Shown here: positions 16,354 to 24,740 of the stretch, in pieces
Numbering within the stretch: position 1 is the first letter of the stretch
Layout of the letters: the number at the start of each line of letters is the position of its first letter
From: Poseidonibacter antarcticus
Lineage (GTDB): Bacteria > Campylobacterota > Campylobacteria > Campylobacterales > Arcobacteraceae
Assembly: GCF_003667345.1 (NCBI RefSeq)
Contig: NZ_RCWF01000006.1
Span: 118,890-182,889, forward strand
Direction of reading: 5' to 3'
DNA: 64,000 nucleotides
The notes under the pieces: generated by a model
Told to the model about the DNA's origin: nothing
Databases searched by the model: none
What the model saw: the letters and a program-made list of their open reading frames with translations, nothing else
Position numbers and translations under genes: made by a program

Positions 16354-17223
16354 ATGAAAAAAGATACTAAACATATAAGAGCAGATATAGTTAACAAGTC
16401 TCTTAATTATATTTATAAATATATTAATTCAAATATTACACTTGAAGAATTAGCAAAATTAAATAGTGTAAGCAAGTCTCATTTTCTTACAATTTTTAAA
16501 GAAGAAATTGGGGAAAATGTTTTTGAAAGAGTTACAGCTATAAGACTACAAAAAGCAGCCAACCTACTTATTACTAATAAGTATTCAACTATTAGTGAGA
16601 TAAGTCAACTATGTGGATATGCATCTCATACTTCTTTTATAAAAGCATTTAAAAAACGTTTTGTTTATACTCCTACACAATGGAAAAAAGGTGCTTATAA
16701 AAACTTCACCAAAGAAAAACTTCATTTAGAAGAAAACTTTTATGAAAAATTTATAGGAATTGAACCAAAGATACAAGTAATTCCAACAAAAACTTGTGCC
16801 TACATAAGACACAAAGGATATGATGGAGATGCTTTATCAAAGTTATGGCAGAGACTTATGGCCTTTGCATATGAAAAAGATATTACTAATTCTACCCAAA
16901 TTGGCGTTTATCATGATAATACAATTATTATTCCTTATGAAGAGTGTAATTATATAGCAGCATTAGAAGTCGATAAAAATTTTGAACCAACAAACTCAAT
17001 TAGTAAATTTGAAGTATTAGAATCTTTATATGCAATTTTTCACTATGAAGGAGTTTATGGAGAAGTTTGTAAACTTATGACTTATATATATCAGTATTGG
17101 ATGCCAAATAGTGGATATGAAGCAAAAACATTGCCTGCTTTTTCAATATATCATAAGAATCACTATCTAGATGAAAATGATTCTTTTATTTTAGATTTTT
17201 ATGTACCAATTCAAGTTGTGTAA
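16354..17223 (+). CDS. AraC family regulator with GyrI-like effector domain
   Basis: A 289-residue protein with the reversed order found in Rob/BmrR-like regulators. The AraC double HTH is at the N-terminus (LEELAKLNSVSKSHFLTIFK and ISQLCGYASHTSFIKAFKKR, residues about 15-115), and a GyrI-like small-molecule binding domain follows (about 130-289, with TCAYIRHKGYDGDALSKLW). GyrI-like domains bind hydrophobic cations and drugs. No Shine-Dalgarno sequence is visible, and TATACT ends 6 bases before the ATG, so the mRNA may be leaderless. Confidence 0.9.
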   Translation: MKKDTKHIRADIVNKSLNYIYKYINSNITLEELAKLNSVSKSHFLTIFKEEIGENVFERVTAIRLQKAANLLITNKYSTISEISQLCGYASHTSFIKAFKKRFVYTPTQWKKGAYKNFTKEKLHLEENFYEKFIGIEPKIQVIPTKTCAYIRHKGYDGDALSKLWQRLMAFAYEKDITNSTQIGVYHDNTIIIPYEECNYIAALEVDKNFEPTNSISKFEVLESLYAIFHYEGVYGEVCKLMTYIYQYWMPNSGYEAKTLPAFSIYHKNHYLDENDSFILDFYVPIQVV

Positions 17224-17239
17224 ATATCTTTGAAAAGAT

Positions 17240-17506
17240 TTACATAATTTTGATTATATTACTTGGTTGTAAATCTAGAAGTTTAATATCTTCATGACCA
17301 ACTGGTACAATGCTATAACTTTGTCTTTTTGCTTTTAATACTAAGAATTCGTGGTCTTCTTTTAAAGTTAAGTTATAATGTCTTTTTAAGTACTCTAGAA
17401 GCTTACTTGTTACAGTTACTCTATCAAAGCTATCAATTTTTTTTAGTATTGCTTCCGTTGTGATGTTTGATAAATCACCGCTTCCTAATTTACTTAGTTT
17501 TATCAC
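17240..17506 (-). CDS. Hypothetical small protein, 88 residues
   Basis: Unrecognised family. The frame starts with GTG at 17506, supported by AGGA 7 bases upstream. The predicted protein is soluble, with a helical middle (RVTVTSKLLEYLKRHYNLT) and no cysteine. It is convergent with the AraC-GyrI gene, the stops lying 16 bases apart. Codon pattern is like its neighbours, so it is probably a real gene. Confidence 0.6.
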   Translation of the reverse strand: MIKLSKLGSGDLSNITTEAILKKIDSFDRVTVTSKLLEYLKRHYNLTLKEDHEFLVLKAKRQSYSIVPVGHEDIKLLDLQPSNIIKIM

Positions 17507-17684
17507 TGGCTAGTCCTATTTATATTCTTTATACTGTTATACTACAATCTCAAATAAATAGCAATAGCACTGCCACTATTATCTATGCATACACGGTCTT
17601 TTTTTTATTAATATAAAAATAACATGACAACTTTGGATTTGAAATATATAATGAGTGTTCATGTAGATATCGTATTTAAAACCT

Positions 17685-18056
17685 TTAGTACTGTTTTTCT
17701 ACTTGAAAACAGTCGTTTACTAATTTCCAAGTATTATCCTCTTGTTTTACCCATTCTTCTAAAGTAATTATACCTTCACCTATATTCATTTTCCAATCAG
17801 AATTTAAATGAATTGTATTTTCATTTATTACTAGTATATTTGTATTTAAATACTCTATATGATTTGCTTTTTTTGTGAGTTCATTCCAAAACCCTGCTAT
17901 CTCTTCTTTACCTTCAAATTTTCCAAGACCTTTAACAATCATTCTTGCATCATCTACATAAGCATCAATACAGTATTGCACATTTCCCTTATTGAAATTT
18001 TCAACCCAAGCATTTGTATATACTTGGAACTCTTTTAATACATTTTCTTTATTCAT
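17685..18056 (-). CDS. SnoaL/NTF2-like domain protein
   Basis: A 123-residue single NTF2-like cone domain protein, cytoplasmic. The pattern WVENFNKGNVQYCIDAYVDDARMIV, FEGKEEIAGFWNEL and a C-terminal WKLVNDCF are typical of ketosteroid-isomerase-like domains. It is divergent from a TetR gene and shares a 132-base intergenic region holding two palindromes, so it is probably the main target of that TetR. Substrate unknown. Confidence 0.82.
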   Translation of the reverse strand: MNKENVLKEFQVYTNAWVENFNKGNVQYCIDAYVDDARMIVKGLGKFEGKEEIAGFWNELTKKANHIEYLNTNILVINENTIHLNSDWKMNIGEGIITLEEWVKQEDNTWKLVNDCFQVEKQY

Positions 18057-18072
18057 AATAATCCTTTTTTAT

Positions 18073-18154
18073 ACTTACTATATAGTAAGTTATGTGGAAT
18101 ATTATCAATAAAATATTTTTTTGTCAAGACTTAACTTATGTATTAGTAAGTTAA
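18073..18154. promoter_or_regulatory. TetR operator pair between divergent genes
   Basis: A perfect 18-bp palindrome, ACTTACTATATAGTAAGT (18073-18090), lies over the likely -10 of the SnoaL gene. An imperfect 24-bp palindrome built on TTAACTTA / TAAGTTAA lies at 18131-18154, in the promoter region of the TetR gene. Both share the half-site ACTTAc/t. Their placement fits repression of both genes by the TetR protein at 18189-18755. Confidence 0.75.
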
Positions 18155-18188
18155 AGTAATATACAATCAAAAAAAACAAAGAAGAAAT

Positions 18189-18755
18189 ATGAAGAAATCA
18201 AGAATAGATGATGTAATAAATACTGCAAATTGTATTATAAGAAGAGTAGGATATTCAAATCTTAGTTTCACTCAAATTGCCAAGACACTTGATGTTACAA
18301 GAGAGAATGTACACCACTATTTTAAGAAAAAAGAACTTTTGGGAAATGCTTGCTTAGATGTTATGGCAGAAGATTTAAATCAAAAATTTGATTTAATTAT
18401 AAATTCTGAACTTTCAAGTATAAACAAATTAAAAGAGTATTTTAAAATATATAAAACTCAACAAAATGATAAAGAAGATTGTCCTATTGTATCTTTACTT
18501 TCAGAGTATGAACTTTTACCTGAGTCAATGAAAGTTCAAGTTAAGAAGTTGGCCAAGATAGAACAATCTAATATGGAAAAGATATTACACGAAGGTGTGA
18601 ATACTAATTGTTTTGTTATAAACGGAAGTATTGAAGAAGAAGCTTTTTTTACAATTTCTTTATTAAAAGGTGCTGTTTCTTATACTAAGATATATGATAA
18701 TTTCGAAAAAACAACTATTTTTATATTAAAATCCTTAACAAATGATATTAAATAG
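18189..18755 (+). CDS. TetR/AcrR family transcriptional regulator
   Basis: A 188-residue TetR-type repressor. The N-terminal HTH reads FTQIAKTLDVTRENVHHYFKKKELL, the family signature. The helical ligand-binding domain follows and contains CPIVSLLSEYELLPESM, a pattern seen in TetR C-terminal domains. An AAAGAAGAAAT ribosome site precedes the ATG. It overlaps the convergent AraC gene by 8 bases at the 3' end. Confidence 0.9.
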   Translation: MKKSRIDDVINTANCIIRRVGYSNLSFTQIAKTLDVTRENVHHYFKKKELLGNACLDVMAEDLNQKFDLIINSELSSINKLKEYFKIYKTQQNDKEDCPIVSLLSEYELLPESMKVQVKKLAKIEQSNMEKILHEGVNTNCFVINGSIEEEAFFTISLLKGAVSYTKIYDNFEKTTIFILKSLTNDIK

Positions 18756-19614
18756 TAGGTTTTACTTCTTTTGGAGGATATCCAAAATAATTCTTAAAAT
18801 CTCTACTAAACTGTGATGCGCTATCATACCCCATTTCATAGGCTGCATCAATAACTTGATAATGTTGTTTAGCTATTAGATCCTTTCCTTTTGTCAATCT
18901 TATTTTCTTTATATATTGTAAAGGAGTATGTGAAGTGATTTGTTTAAAGTGAGTATGAAAAGAAGCTACACTCATATCTTCTTGTCTTGCCAAAGTTGCA
19001 ATATTCAAATTTGATTCACATTCAGTATGAATAATTTTTAAAGCTCTTGCAATTTTTGCTTCTTTATTATTATTTAAAAACATTTTATATAAAAACTTTG
19101 AATTATTGCCTACTGCTACTCTATAAAATAGTTCTTTTAAAATAGATGTTCCTAAAATAGTTGATTCTTCTTTGGATTGTAATATTTCTAAAAGATTAAA
19201 AGTTAGCTCTTCTATTTTATTATTAACATTATCTGAAAATACTCCAAGTGAATTTTTTTTTGAATCAATAAATTCTTTTTTTGAAATATTATCTATTATT
19301 TCATACATTACTTTTTTATCTATTGAAATAATTAATCCTATAAAAGGCTCTTCCTTTGATGCATATGTTTCACATTCTAAAGGTAAAGTAGTAGGTACAA
19401 CCAAATAATTTTTTGAATCATATATTAATTTATTATCTCCAAGATGACCTATCTTTTTACCTTGTAAAACTAAAATAAGACATACATCATATATAAAAGG
19501 ACTTAAAGGGTCATACTTAGAAGTAGTATATATTTTTACATCATCTAAAAATGTATCATGGATTCCATCATCAGTAAATAACTTATGGGCTTGTGTTAAA
19601 ATTTTTTTATTCAT
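18748..19614 (-). CDS. AraC family regulator, YqhC-like
   Basis: A 288-residue regulator with an AraC_N cupin domain (about 20-175; SPFIYDVCLILVLQGKK, LVVPTTLPLECET) and a C-terminal double HTH (about 190-288; IATLARQEDMSVASFHTHFK, AAYEMGYDSASQFSRDFKNY). In Escherichia coli the AraC_N protein YqhC activates the aldehyde reductase gene yqhD next to it. Here a YqhD-like dehydrogenase lies next upstream on the same strand, which suggests the same pairing. Confidence 0.88.
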   Translation of the reverse strand: MNKKILTQAHKLFTDDGIHDTFLDDVKIYTTSKYDPLSPFIYDVCLILVLQGKKIGHLGDNKLIYDSKNYLVVPTTLPLECETYASKEEPFIGLIISIDKKVMYEIIDNISKKEFIDSKKNSLGVFSDNVNNKIEELTFNLLEILQSKEESTILGTSILKELFYRVAVGNNSKFLYKMFLNNNKEAKIARALKIIHTECESNLNIATLARQEDMSVASFHTHFKQITSHTPLQYIKKIRLTKGKDLIAKQHYQVIDAAYEMGYDSASQFSRDFKNYFGYPPKEVKPTI

Positions 19615-19916
19615 TTATTATTACTCTTTTTTACTAACATCTAAAATAGTTTTTTTCTTCAATATTTTCCATTATTCCTATTTCTTTTTCATTTGTTACA
19701 CAAAACACTTTTGAGTAAGAAAGACTTTAATCATTTTTATCACTTATTACAAACTTATTATTTAATAATAAGTTTGTAATATCTGTATTTTGGACTTATG
19801 TTATCCCATTTTCTTTTTATGTTAGTTGAATACTCAAGTGTGGAATTAATCTATTATTTGAAATATCCTCCAAAAGATGTTAAATCATCTTTTGAAGAGA
19901 ATTGTAGTATTTAATA
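19615..19916. other. 302-base intergenic region with two inverted repeats
   Basis: No convincing gene. It holds a perfect 35-bp palindrome (19746-19780) and a 9-bp hairpin CAAAAGATG / CATCTTTTG at 19871-19894 just after the dehydrogenase stop, the latter perhaps a weak terminator. The promoter of the AraC gene at 19614 should lie here. Confidence 0.5.
19746..19780. repeat. Perfect 35-bp palindrome
   Basis: Arms of 17 bases (ATTACAAACTTATTATT and its exact complement) around one central base. No U-run follows on either strand, so it is not a standard terminator. It lies about 130 bases upstream of the YqhC-like gene and could be a protein-binding site or a cruciform. Confidence 0.8.
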
Positions 19917-21053
19917 CTATTTCATAGACATAGTTAAAATTGTAGAAACTTTATCTAATGTAATAGTTCCATTTTCGCCAATTTCTGTATAACCATTTTT
20001 GATTAAAGCATTTGAAACATTTTCAATGACTTTATCATCAATTTCATATGCAGTTAATTTAGTTGGTACTCCTACTTTATTATATACTTTTTCCATTGCT
20101 TCAATTACAGCTGCATTGTCATTTTCAATTCCAAATACATTTTTACCTAATTGTGCAATTTTCTCTTTTTTCTCTGCACCCATTACTTCTAATAAATAAG
20201 GTTGAACCACAGCTAAAGATCTGGCATGATCTAATCCATAATTAGCTGTTAACTCATGTCCAATAAGGTGAGTTGACCAATCTTGAGGAACACCTGCTCC
20301 AATTTGGAAGTTTAGTGCTTGATTTGCAATATGCATTAAGTTTTCTAACCATGCATCTGTTCTTCGCTCAGACCAAGTATCAGATAGTTTTACTAAACCT
20401 CTAAATAAAGTTTCTGCATAACCATCGTTTACTAATGCAGTTGTTGGATAAGTGATATATTGTTCTGAAGTATGAACAAAGGCATCAACTAAACCATTTC
20501 CTAATTGTCTATCACTTAATGTAGCCATAAAAGAAGGATCCATTATTGCAAATTGTGGGTATGAATGATTTGAGAAATACATTCTTTTTTCACCTGTTTC
20601 TTTTTTAGAAACAACAGTTAAATGATTAGTTTCAGAACCAGTTGCTGCTAATGTTAAAACTACGCCTAAAGGTAAAGCTCTCTCAACTTCTTTTGTTCCA
20701 TCTAAGAAATCCCAACCATCACCATCATAAAGTGCAGCTGCTGCTAAATATTTACAACCATCAATTACTGAACCACCACCAAGAGCTAAAATAAAATCAA
20801 CATTCTCTTTTTTTACAATCTCTAATGCTTTATGCATAGTTTCAATACTTGGATTAGGTTCTACTCCTGAAAATTCAAAAAATGTATGATTTTCTAAAGC
20901 TTTTATAACTTGGTCATAAGAACCATTCTTTTTAACTGAACCACTACCATATACTAGTAATATTTTTTTATCTTTACTAATCTTGTTAGTAAGCTCTTTT
21001 ATTTTTCCTTTTCCAAACTCAATTGCTGTTGGATTATCATATGAAAATTCCAT
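19917..21053 (-). CDS. Iron-containing alcohol dehydrogenase, YqhD/BDH type
   Basis: A 378-residue group III metal-dependent dehydrogenase. NAD(P)-binding GGGSVIDGCKYLAAA and the metal-binding residues are visible in GLVDAFVHTSEQY and HLIGHELTANYGLDHARSLA. The sequence fits the YqhD/butanol-dehydrogenase-like group, which reduces aldehydes (including toxic short-chain and lipid-derived ones) with NADPH. It precedes a YqhC-like regulator on the same strand. Strictly it could be named an NADPH-dependent aldehyde reductase, but the substrate range is not visible from sequence. Confidence 0.9.
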   Translation of the reverse strand: MEFSYDNPTAIEFGKGKIKELTNKISKDKKILLVYGSGSVKKNGSYDQVIKALENHTFFEFSGVEPNPSIETMHKALEIVKKENVDFILALGGGSVIDGCKYLAAAALYDGDGWDFLDGTKEVERALPLGVVLTLAATGSETNHLTVVSKKETGEKRMYFSNHSYPQFAIMDPSFMATLSDRQLGNGLVDAFVHTSEQYITYPTTALVNDGYAETLFRGLVKLSDTWSERRTDAWLENLMHIANQALNFQIGAGVPQDWSTHLIGHELTANYGLDHARSLAVVQPYLLEVMGAEKKEKIAQLGKNVFGIENDNAAVIEAMEKVYNKVGVPTKLTAYEIDDKVIENVSNALIKNGYTEIGENGTITLDKVSTILTMSMK

Positions 21054-21423
21054 CTTTATTTATTCCTTTAAATTTTTTGTGAAAGGATTATATATATTTT
21101 CAGTTGTTTAGAGAATAACAATTTATATAAATATAATGACAAATTCTATAAATTGATTTTAACTGCATGAGTTTAGTTAAAACATATATTTGGGGGAGTT
21201 AATATCATACTTGAGATTAAAAGGTTTTGAGATAAAATAACAAGTTCAACAATATGTTTTTTGTGTTTAAACATTGATAAAACGTTTGGATATTATCGTA
21301 TAGAAGTATTATCCGTCTTTGTAAATGGGCTTTTACTGTTTTAAAACAATCAACTAATACTCTAATGGAAAGTTCACTAGTTGATGTAAATGAAGTTAAA
21401 AAATAAATTAGTATGGAAAGAAA
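21054..21423. other. 370-base intergenic region upstream of mntP
   Basis: No complete gene is visible. It contains one of two diverged 52-bp repeats flanking mntP (21205-21256), an inverted repeat TCAACTA / TAGTTGA (21350-21384), and the motif TTGGGGGAGTTAAT near 21190. The long leader suggests regulation of mntP, but I could not complete a known manganese riboswitch fold. Confidence 0.45.
21205..21256 (+). repeat. Diverged direct repeat flanking mntP, upstream copy
   Basis: About 52 bases beginning TCATAC and containing GATTAAAAG, then GATAAAAtAACAAGTTCAA. It aligns without gaps to 22045-22096 with roughly 36 of the last 43 positions identical. Function unknown. Confidence 0.6.
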
Positions 21424-21984
21424 ATGGAATTGATTTTAATTGCCATAGCCTTAGCTATGGATAGTGTTGCTGTATCAATAGCAAGTGGTGTAAAATATAA
21501 AAGAATAAATGTTTATACAGTAATGAAAATATCATTATTCTTTGGTATATTTCAAGGATTGATGCCATTAATAGGCTATTTTGCAGGAACTATTTTTTCA
21601 TCACAAGTAGCTGAGTATAGTCATTATATTGCTTTTGTTATACTTATTGCTTTAGGCTTAAACATGATTAAAGAAGCAAGAGAAGATGATTTTGAAAATG
21701 AAGTAAAAGATTTAAAAAATAAAACTTTATTTTTTCTTGCAATTGCAACTAGTATCGATGCCTTAGCCATTGGTGTTACTTTTTCTTTTCAAGATATTAA
21801 TATTTATTATGCATCTTCTTTAATTACAATCGTTACATTTATATTATGTTTTATTGCAGTTTATGTAGGAAAAATACTAGGCGGATTTTTAGAATCAAAA
21901 GCAGAATATTTAGGTGGGATTATTTTAATAATATTAGGATGTAAAATTCTATTTGAAGGTTTAGGTATTTTTCAAATTTTTTAG
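21424..21984 (+). CDS. mntP: Manganese efflux pump MntP
   Basis: A 186-residue protein with six membrane segments in two internally similar halves. The diagnostic acidic motifs are ALAMDSVAVSIASG in helix 1 and ATSIDALAIGVTFSF in helix 4. These Asp residues are the conserved membrane acids of the MntP (formerly DUF204) manganese exporters. The ATG follows a GGAAAG-rich leader. It is a single gene with a long upstream region and a repeat on both sides. Confidence 0.93.
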   Translation: MELILIAIALAMDSVAVSIASGVKYKRINVYTVMKISLFFGIFQGLMPLIGYFAGTIFSSQVAEYSHYIAFVILIALGLNMIKEAREDDFENEVKDLKNKTLFFLAIATSIDALAIGVTFSFQDINIYYASSLITIVTFILCFIAVYVGKILGGFLESKAEYLGGIILIILGCKILFEGLGIFQIF

Positions 21985-22044
21985 ATAATACTACCGATAG
22001 CTTTATAAATCATTACCTATACCTTTTGAAGAACTAACATAGTT

Positions 22045-22096
22045 TCATACAAGTGATTAAAAGATCCTAAGATAAAAAAACAAGTTCAATAAGATG
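22045..22096 (+). repeat. Diverged direct repeat flanking mntP, downstream copy
   Basis: Partner of 21205-21256 at a distance of 840 bases, same orientation, located 60 bases after the mntP stop. The shared core is GATAAAAAAACAAGTTCAA. It may be the trace of an old duplication or a paired regulatory element. Confidence 0.6.
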
Positions 22097-22156
22097 TACA
22101 GAATTTTATATTTCTGTGGAATAAAAAGTGTAACTAGATCATTACTTCTTCTTACA

Positions 22157-24490
22157 TTAACTTATAGGCAATTTAACTGAGAGCTCAGCTCCCAAATATT
22201 CTTTATTGTGATGTGCATAACTTATATTATTTGCCTTTACACTTCCCTGCATTCCATCTACAATTAAACTGTAAGTGATACTAAGTCCTAATCCTGTTCC
22301 TTTTGATTTATTCTTAGTTGTAAAATATGGCTCAAATATTCTAGGTAAAGTTTCTGGTAATATGCCACCAGCATTATCTTTTATTTTTATAAATACTTTG
22401 TCATTTTTTATAGAAGTTGATATAAATATGAATTTATCTGTAATTTCTTTTTCTTTGAGTGCATCTTTAGCATTATTAAATATATTTATCAGACATTGTA
22501 TCAGTTCATTTGGATAACCATCAATAATAATACTATCATTTAAATCCAATACTAAATTTATATTATTATTTTTAATTGATCCTTTAACAAGTTCCAAAAA
22601 ACTATTTATATTTTCACTTAGATTGAAAGTAACTTTTATCCTATCATTTCTTATAAAATTTTTAAAATCCTCAATAGTTCTAGACAGATACTGTGCATTA
22701 TTATTTATATCAATACATGTTTTATCAAATAACTCATCAGTAAGTAAACCGTATTTTTTTTGTAATTGCATACCTGTAGCGCCTGTTGATATTATAGATA
22801 ATGGTTGTCTCCATTGATGAGCAATATTTCCTATCATTTCACCCATTGCTGCTAATTTAGACTGTTCATATATTAATTTATCTTTCTTTTTTTGTTCTGT
22901 AATATCATCAAGAATACCACTCCATAAAATACTACCATCAGAAAGCTTTTCAGGTGTTGATTTCACATGAATCCAACGCAAACCTTTTTTTGGAAGATTA
23001 ACTCTATATTCCAAATTCCATTCTTCCATTGTTTCAATAGATTTTAAAATGGAAAGTTCAAATATTTCCTTATCATCTGGATGTGTATAACTTAAAATAG
23101 CACGTGAATCTTTAAGTGCATCTTCAGGAGACACATCATATACATTTTTCATACTTTTACTAAGGTATGTAAATCCTGAATTTCCATTTGTATAAAGTCT
23201 ATATTGATAAATAGCACCAGGTACATTTTCTGTTAACTTTTGAAGTTTCTCATGACTTTTTTTAATCTCTAATTCTAGTAATTTTTGTTTAGTAATATCA
23301 TGATGAGTTCCAGTCATTTTAATAGGACTTCCATCTTGATCATAAGTAGCTTTACCTCTAGACTGTATCCATATCCAAGAGTTATTTTTATGTTTAAACC
23401 TATAAATAGCTTCAAAATATTCTGTTTTAGCATCTATATGATCTTGTATACATTCTTTTGCATTAGCTATGTCATTAGGATGAACTCTATTTTCCCATAT
23501 TTCATATAGATTTGGTAATTCATGATCTTCATAACCAATCATCTCTTTCCATTTAGGAGAGAAATAGACACTATTATCAAGCATATTTAGATCCCAAATA
23601 CCATCATTATTCCCAAATAATGCTCTTTTCATACGTTCATTTAAAAGTTTTATTTCTTCTTGTGCTATTTTAAGTTCAGTCATATCTCTGTATGAAGAAA
23701 TTGAATATAATATCTTACCATTTGAGTCCCGAACAGCACTAACATTTAAATCAACATTTATTTTACTTCCATCTTTCTTTTTTAGTATTAATGGAATATC
23801 TAGAACATTTCCTGTTGTAATAAATTGTTCAAAAGCTTTTCGTGCATCATTTATAGCATTCTCATCATATAAATCAAACACAGATTTACCAATTATTTCA
23901 TCTCTAGTAAAACCTGTTTTTCTTAAAAATGTCTCATTACAAAGAAGAATTTTTGAATCTTCTGAAGATACTGAAATATACATGTCTGGAGAATTCTCAT
24001 ATAGGGACCGAAATTTTTCCTTAGAATTATGGAGATTATTTAGAATTTTCTTTTGTTCTGTAATGTTAGTAAAAATACAACTTGTATATAACATTTGACC
24101 ATTATCATCATTGATAATAACACCATCTAATGATACTGTTATTTTATTTCCATTTTTATGTAACATATCAAACTCTACACCTGAAACATGACCATTCTTT
24201 ATTAAATTTGGGAATTGATTGAAATATGTTTGTTCTGTTTGGGATGTAAGAAAATCTTTAAATTGACGACCAATAATTTCTTCTTTTTTATAACCAAGTT
24301 CATCACACCATTTTTCATTTACATTTAATATCTTTCCTTTAGAATTTAATGATTGTGAAGGTTGAGGAATTTTTTCTAATATTTTAATAAGTTGTTCATT
24401 TTTGTTTGTTGCTATAGTTAATAAATTTTGTAATTCTTTTATTTGATCTTGCATTGAACTTATATTTGTAGTTGCTTTTTTATCGATCAT
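22157..24490 (-). CDS. Cytoplasmic multi-PAS sensor histidine kinase
   Basis: A 777-residue kinase without membrane segments. A short coiled N-terminus is followed by four PAS/PAC units ending in FTNITEQKK, SYRDMTELK, THHDITKQK and LDDITEQKK, spanning about residues 30-540. The dimerisation/phosphoacceptor helix contains IGNIAHQWRQPLSII. The ATPase domain has N-box NIFNNAKDAL, G1 DNAGGI and G2 KGTGLGLSI. No response regulator is adjacent, so the partner is elsewhere. The cytoplasmic PAS array suggests sensing of redox state, oxygen or energy. The HQWRQPL form of the H-box is common in Campylobacterota. Confidence 0.92.
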   Translation of the reverse strand: MIDKKATTNISSMQDQIKELQNLLTIATNKNEQLIKILEKIPQPSQSLNSKGKILNVNEKWCDELGYKKEEIIGRQFKDFLTSQTEQTYFNQFPNLIKNGHVSGVEFDMLHKNGNKITVSLDGVIINDDNGQMLYTSCIFTNITEQKKILNNLHNSKEKFRSLYENSPDMYISVSSEDSKILLCNETFLRKTGFTRDEIIGKSVFDLYDENAINDARKAFEQFITTGNVLDIPLILKKKDGSKINVDLNVSAVRDSNGKILYSISSYRDMTELKIAQEEIKLLNERMKRALFGNNDGIWDLNMLDNSVYFSPKWKEMIGYEDHELPNLYEIWENRVHPNDIANAKECIQDHIDAKTEYFEAIYRFKHKNNSWIWIQSRGKATYDQDGSPIKMTGTHHDITKQKLLELEIKKSHEKLQKLTENVPGAIYQYRLYTNGNSGFTYLSKSMKNVYDVSPEDALKDSRAILSYTHPDDKEIFELSILKSIETMEEWNLEYRVNLPKKGLRWIHVKSTPEKLSDGSILWSGILDDITEQKKKDKLIYEQSKLAAMGEMIGNIAHQWRQPLSIISTGATGMQLQKKYGLLTDELFDKTCIDINNNAQYLSRTIEDFKNFIRNDRIKVTFNLSENINSFLELVKGSIKNNNINLVLDLNDSIIIDGYPNELIQCLINIFNNAKDALKEKEITDKFIFISTSIKNDKVFIKIKDNAGGILPETLPRIFEPYFTTKNKSKGTGLGLSITYSLIVDGMQGSVKANNISYAHHNKEYLGAELSVKLPIS

Positions 24491-24740
24491 ATTATATACC
24501 TTAGCATTATTATTAATCTATTATATAAAAATGTCACTAAAAGGGACTTAATTAAATAGATATGGATATTTGAATTAACAAATAGAGAGGTTACATGTAT
24601 TTATACTGAACATGTTTCTAACTACAACTCTTTTTACTTTTAACTCATTCTTTATAAAATTATTATAGTTATTAATATAAATAAATCAATAATATAGATT
24701 TAGCTAAAATAATACAAATGTATATTTAGGATTTTTGTAA

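Noticed and set aside
19860..19915. Remnant coding segment after the iron-containing dehydrogenase (frame reading SSKDDLTSFGGYFK)
   Set aside because: Only about 14 residues, behind a stop codon; too short to call a pseudogene, and it overlaps a hairpin.
21181..21260. yybP-ykoY manganese riboswitch before mntP
   Set aside because: Only a GGGGGAG-like start is seen; the second conserved loop and pairing could not be found by eye.
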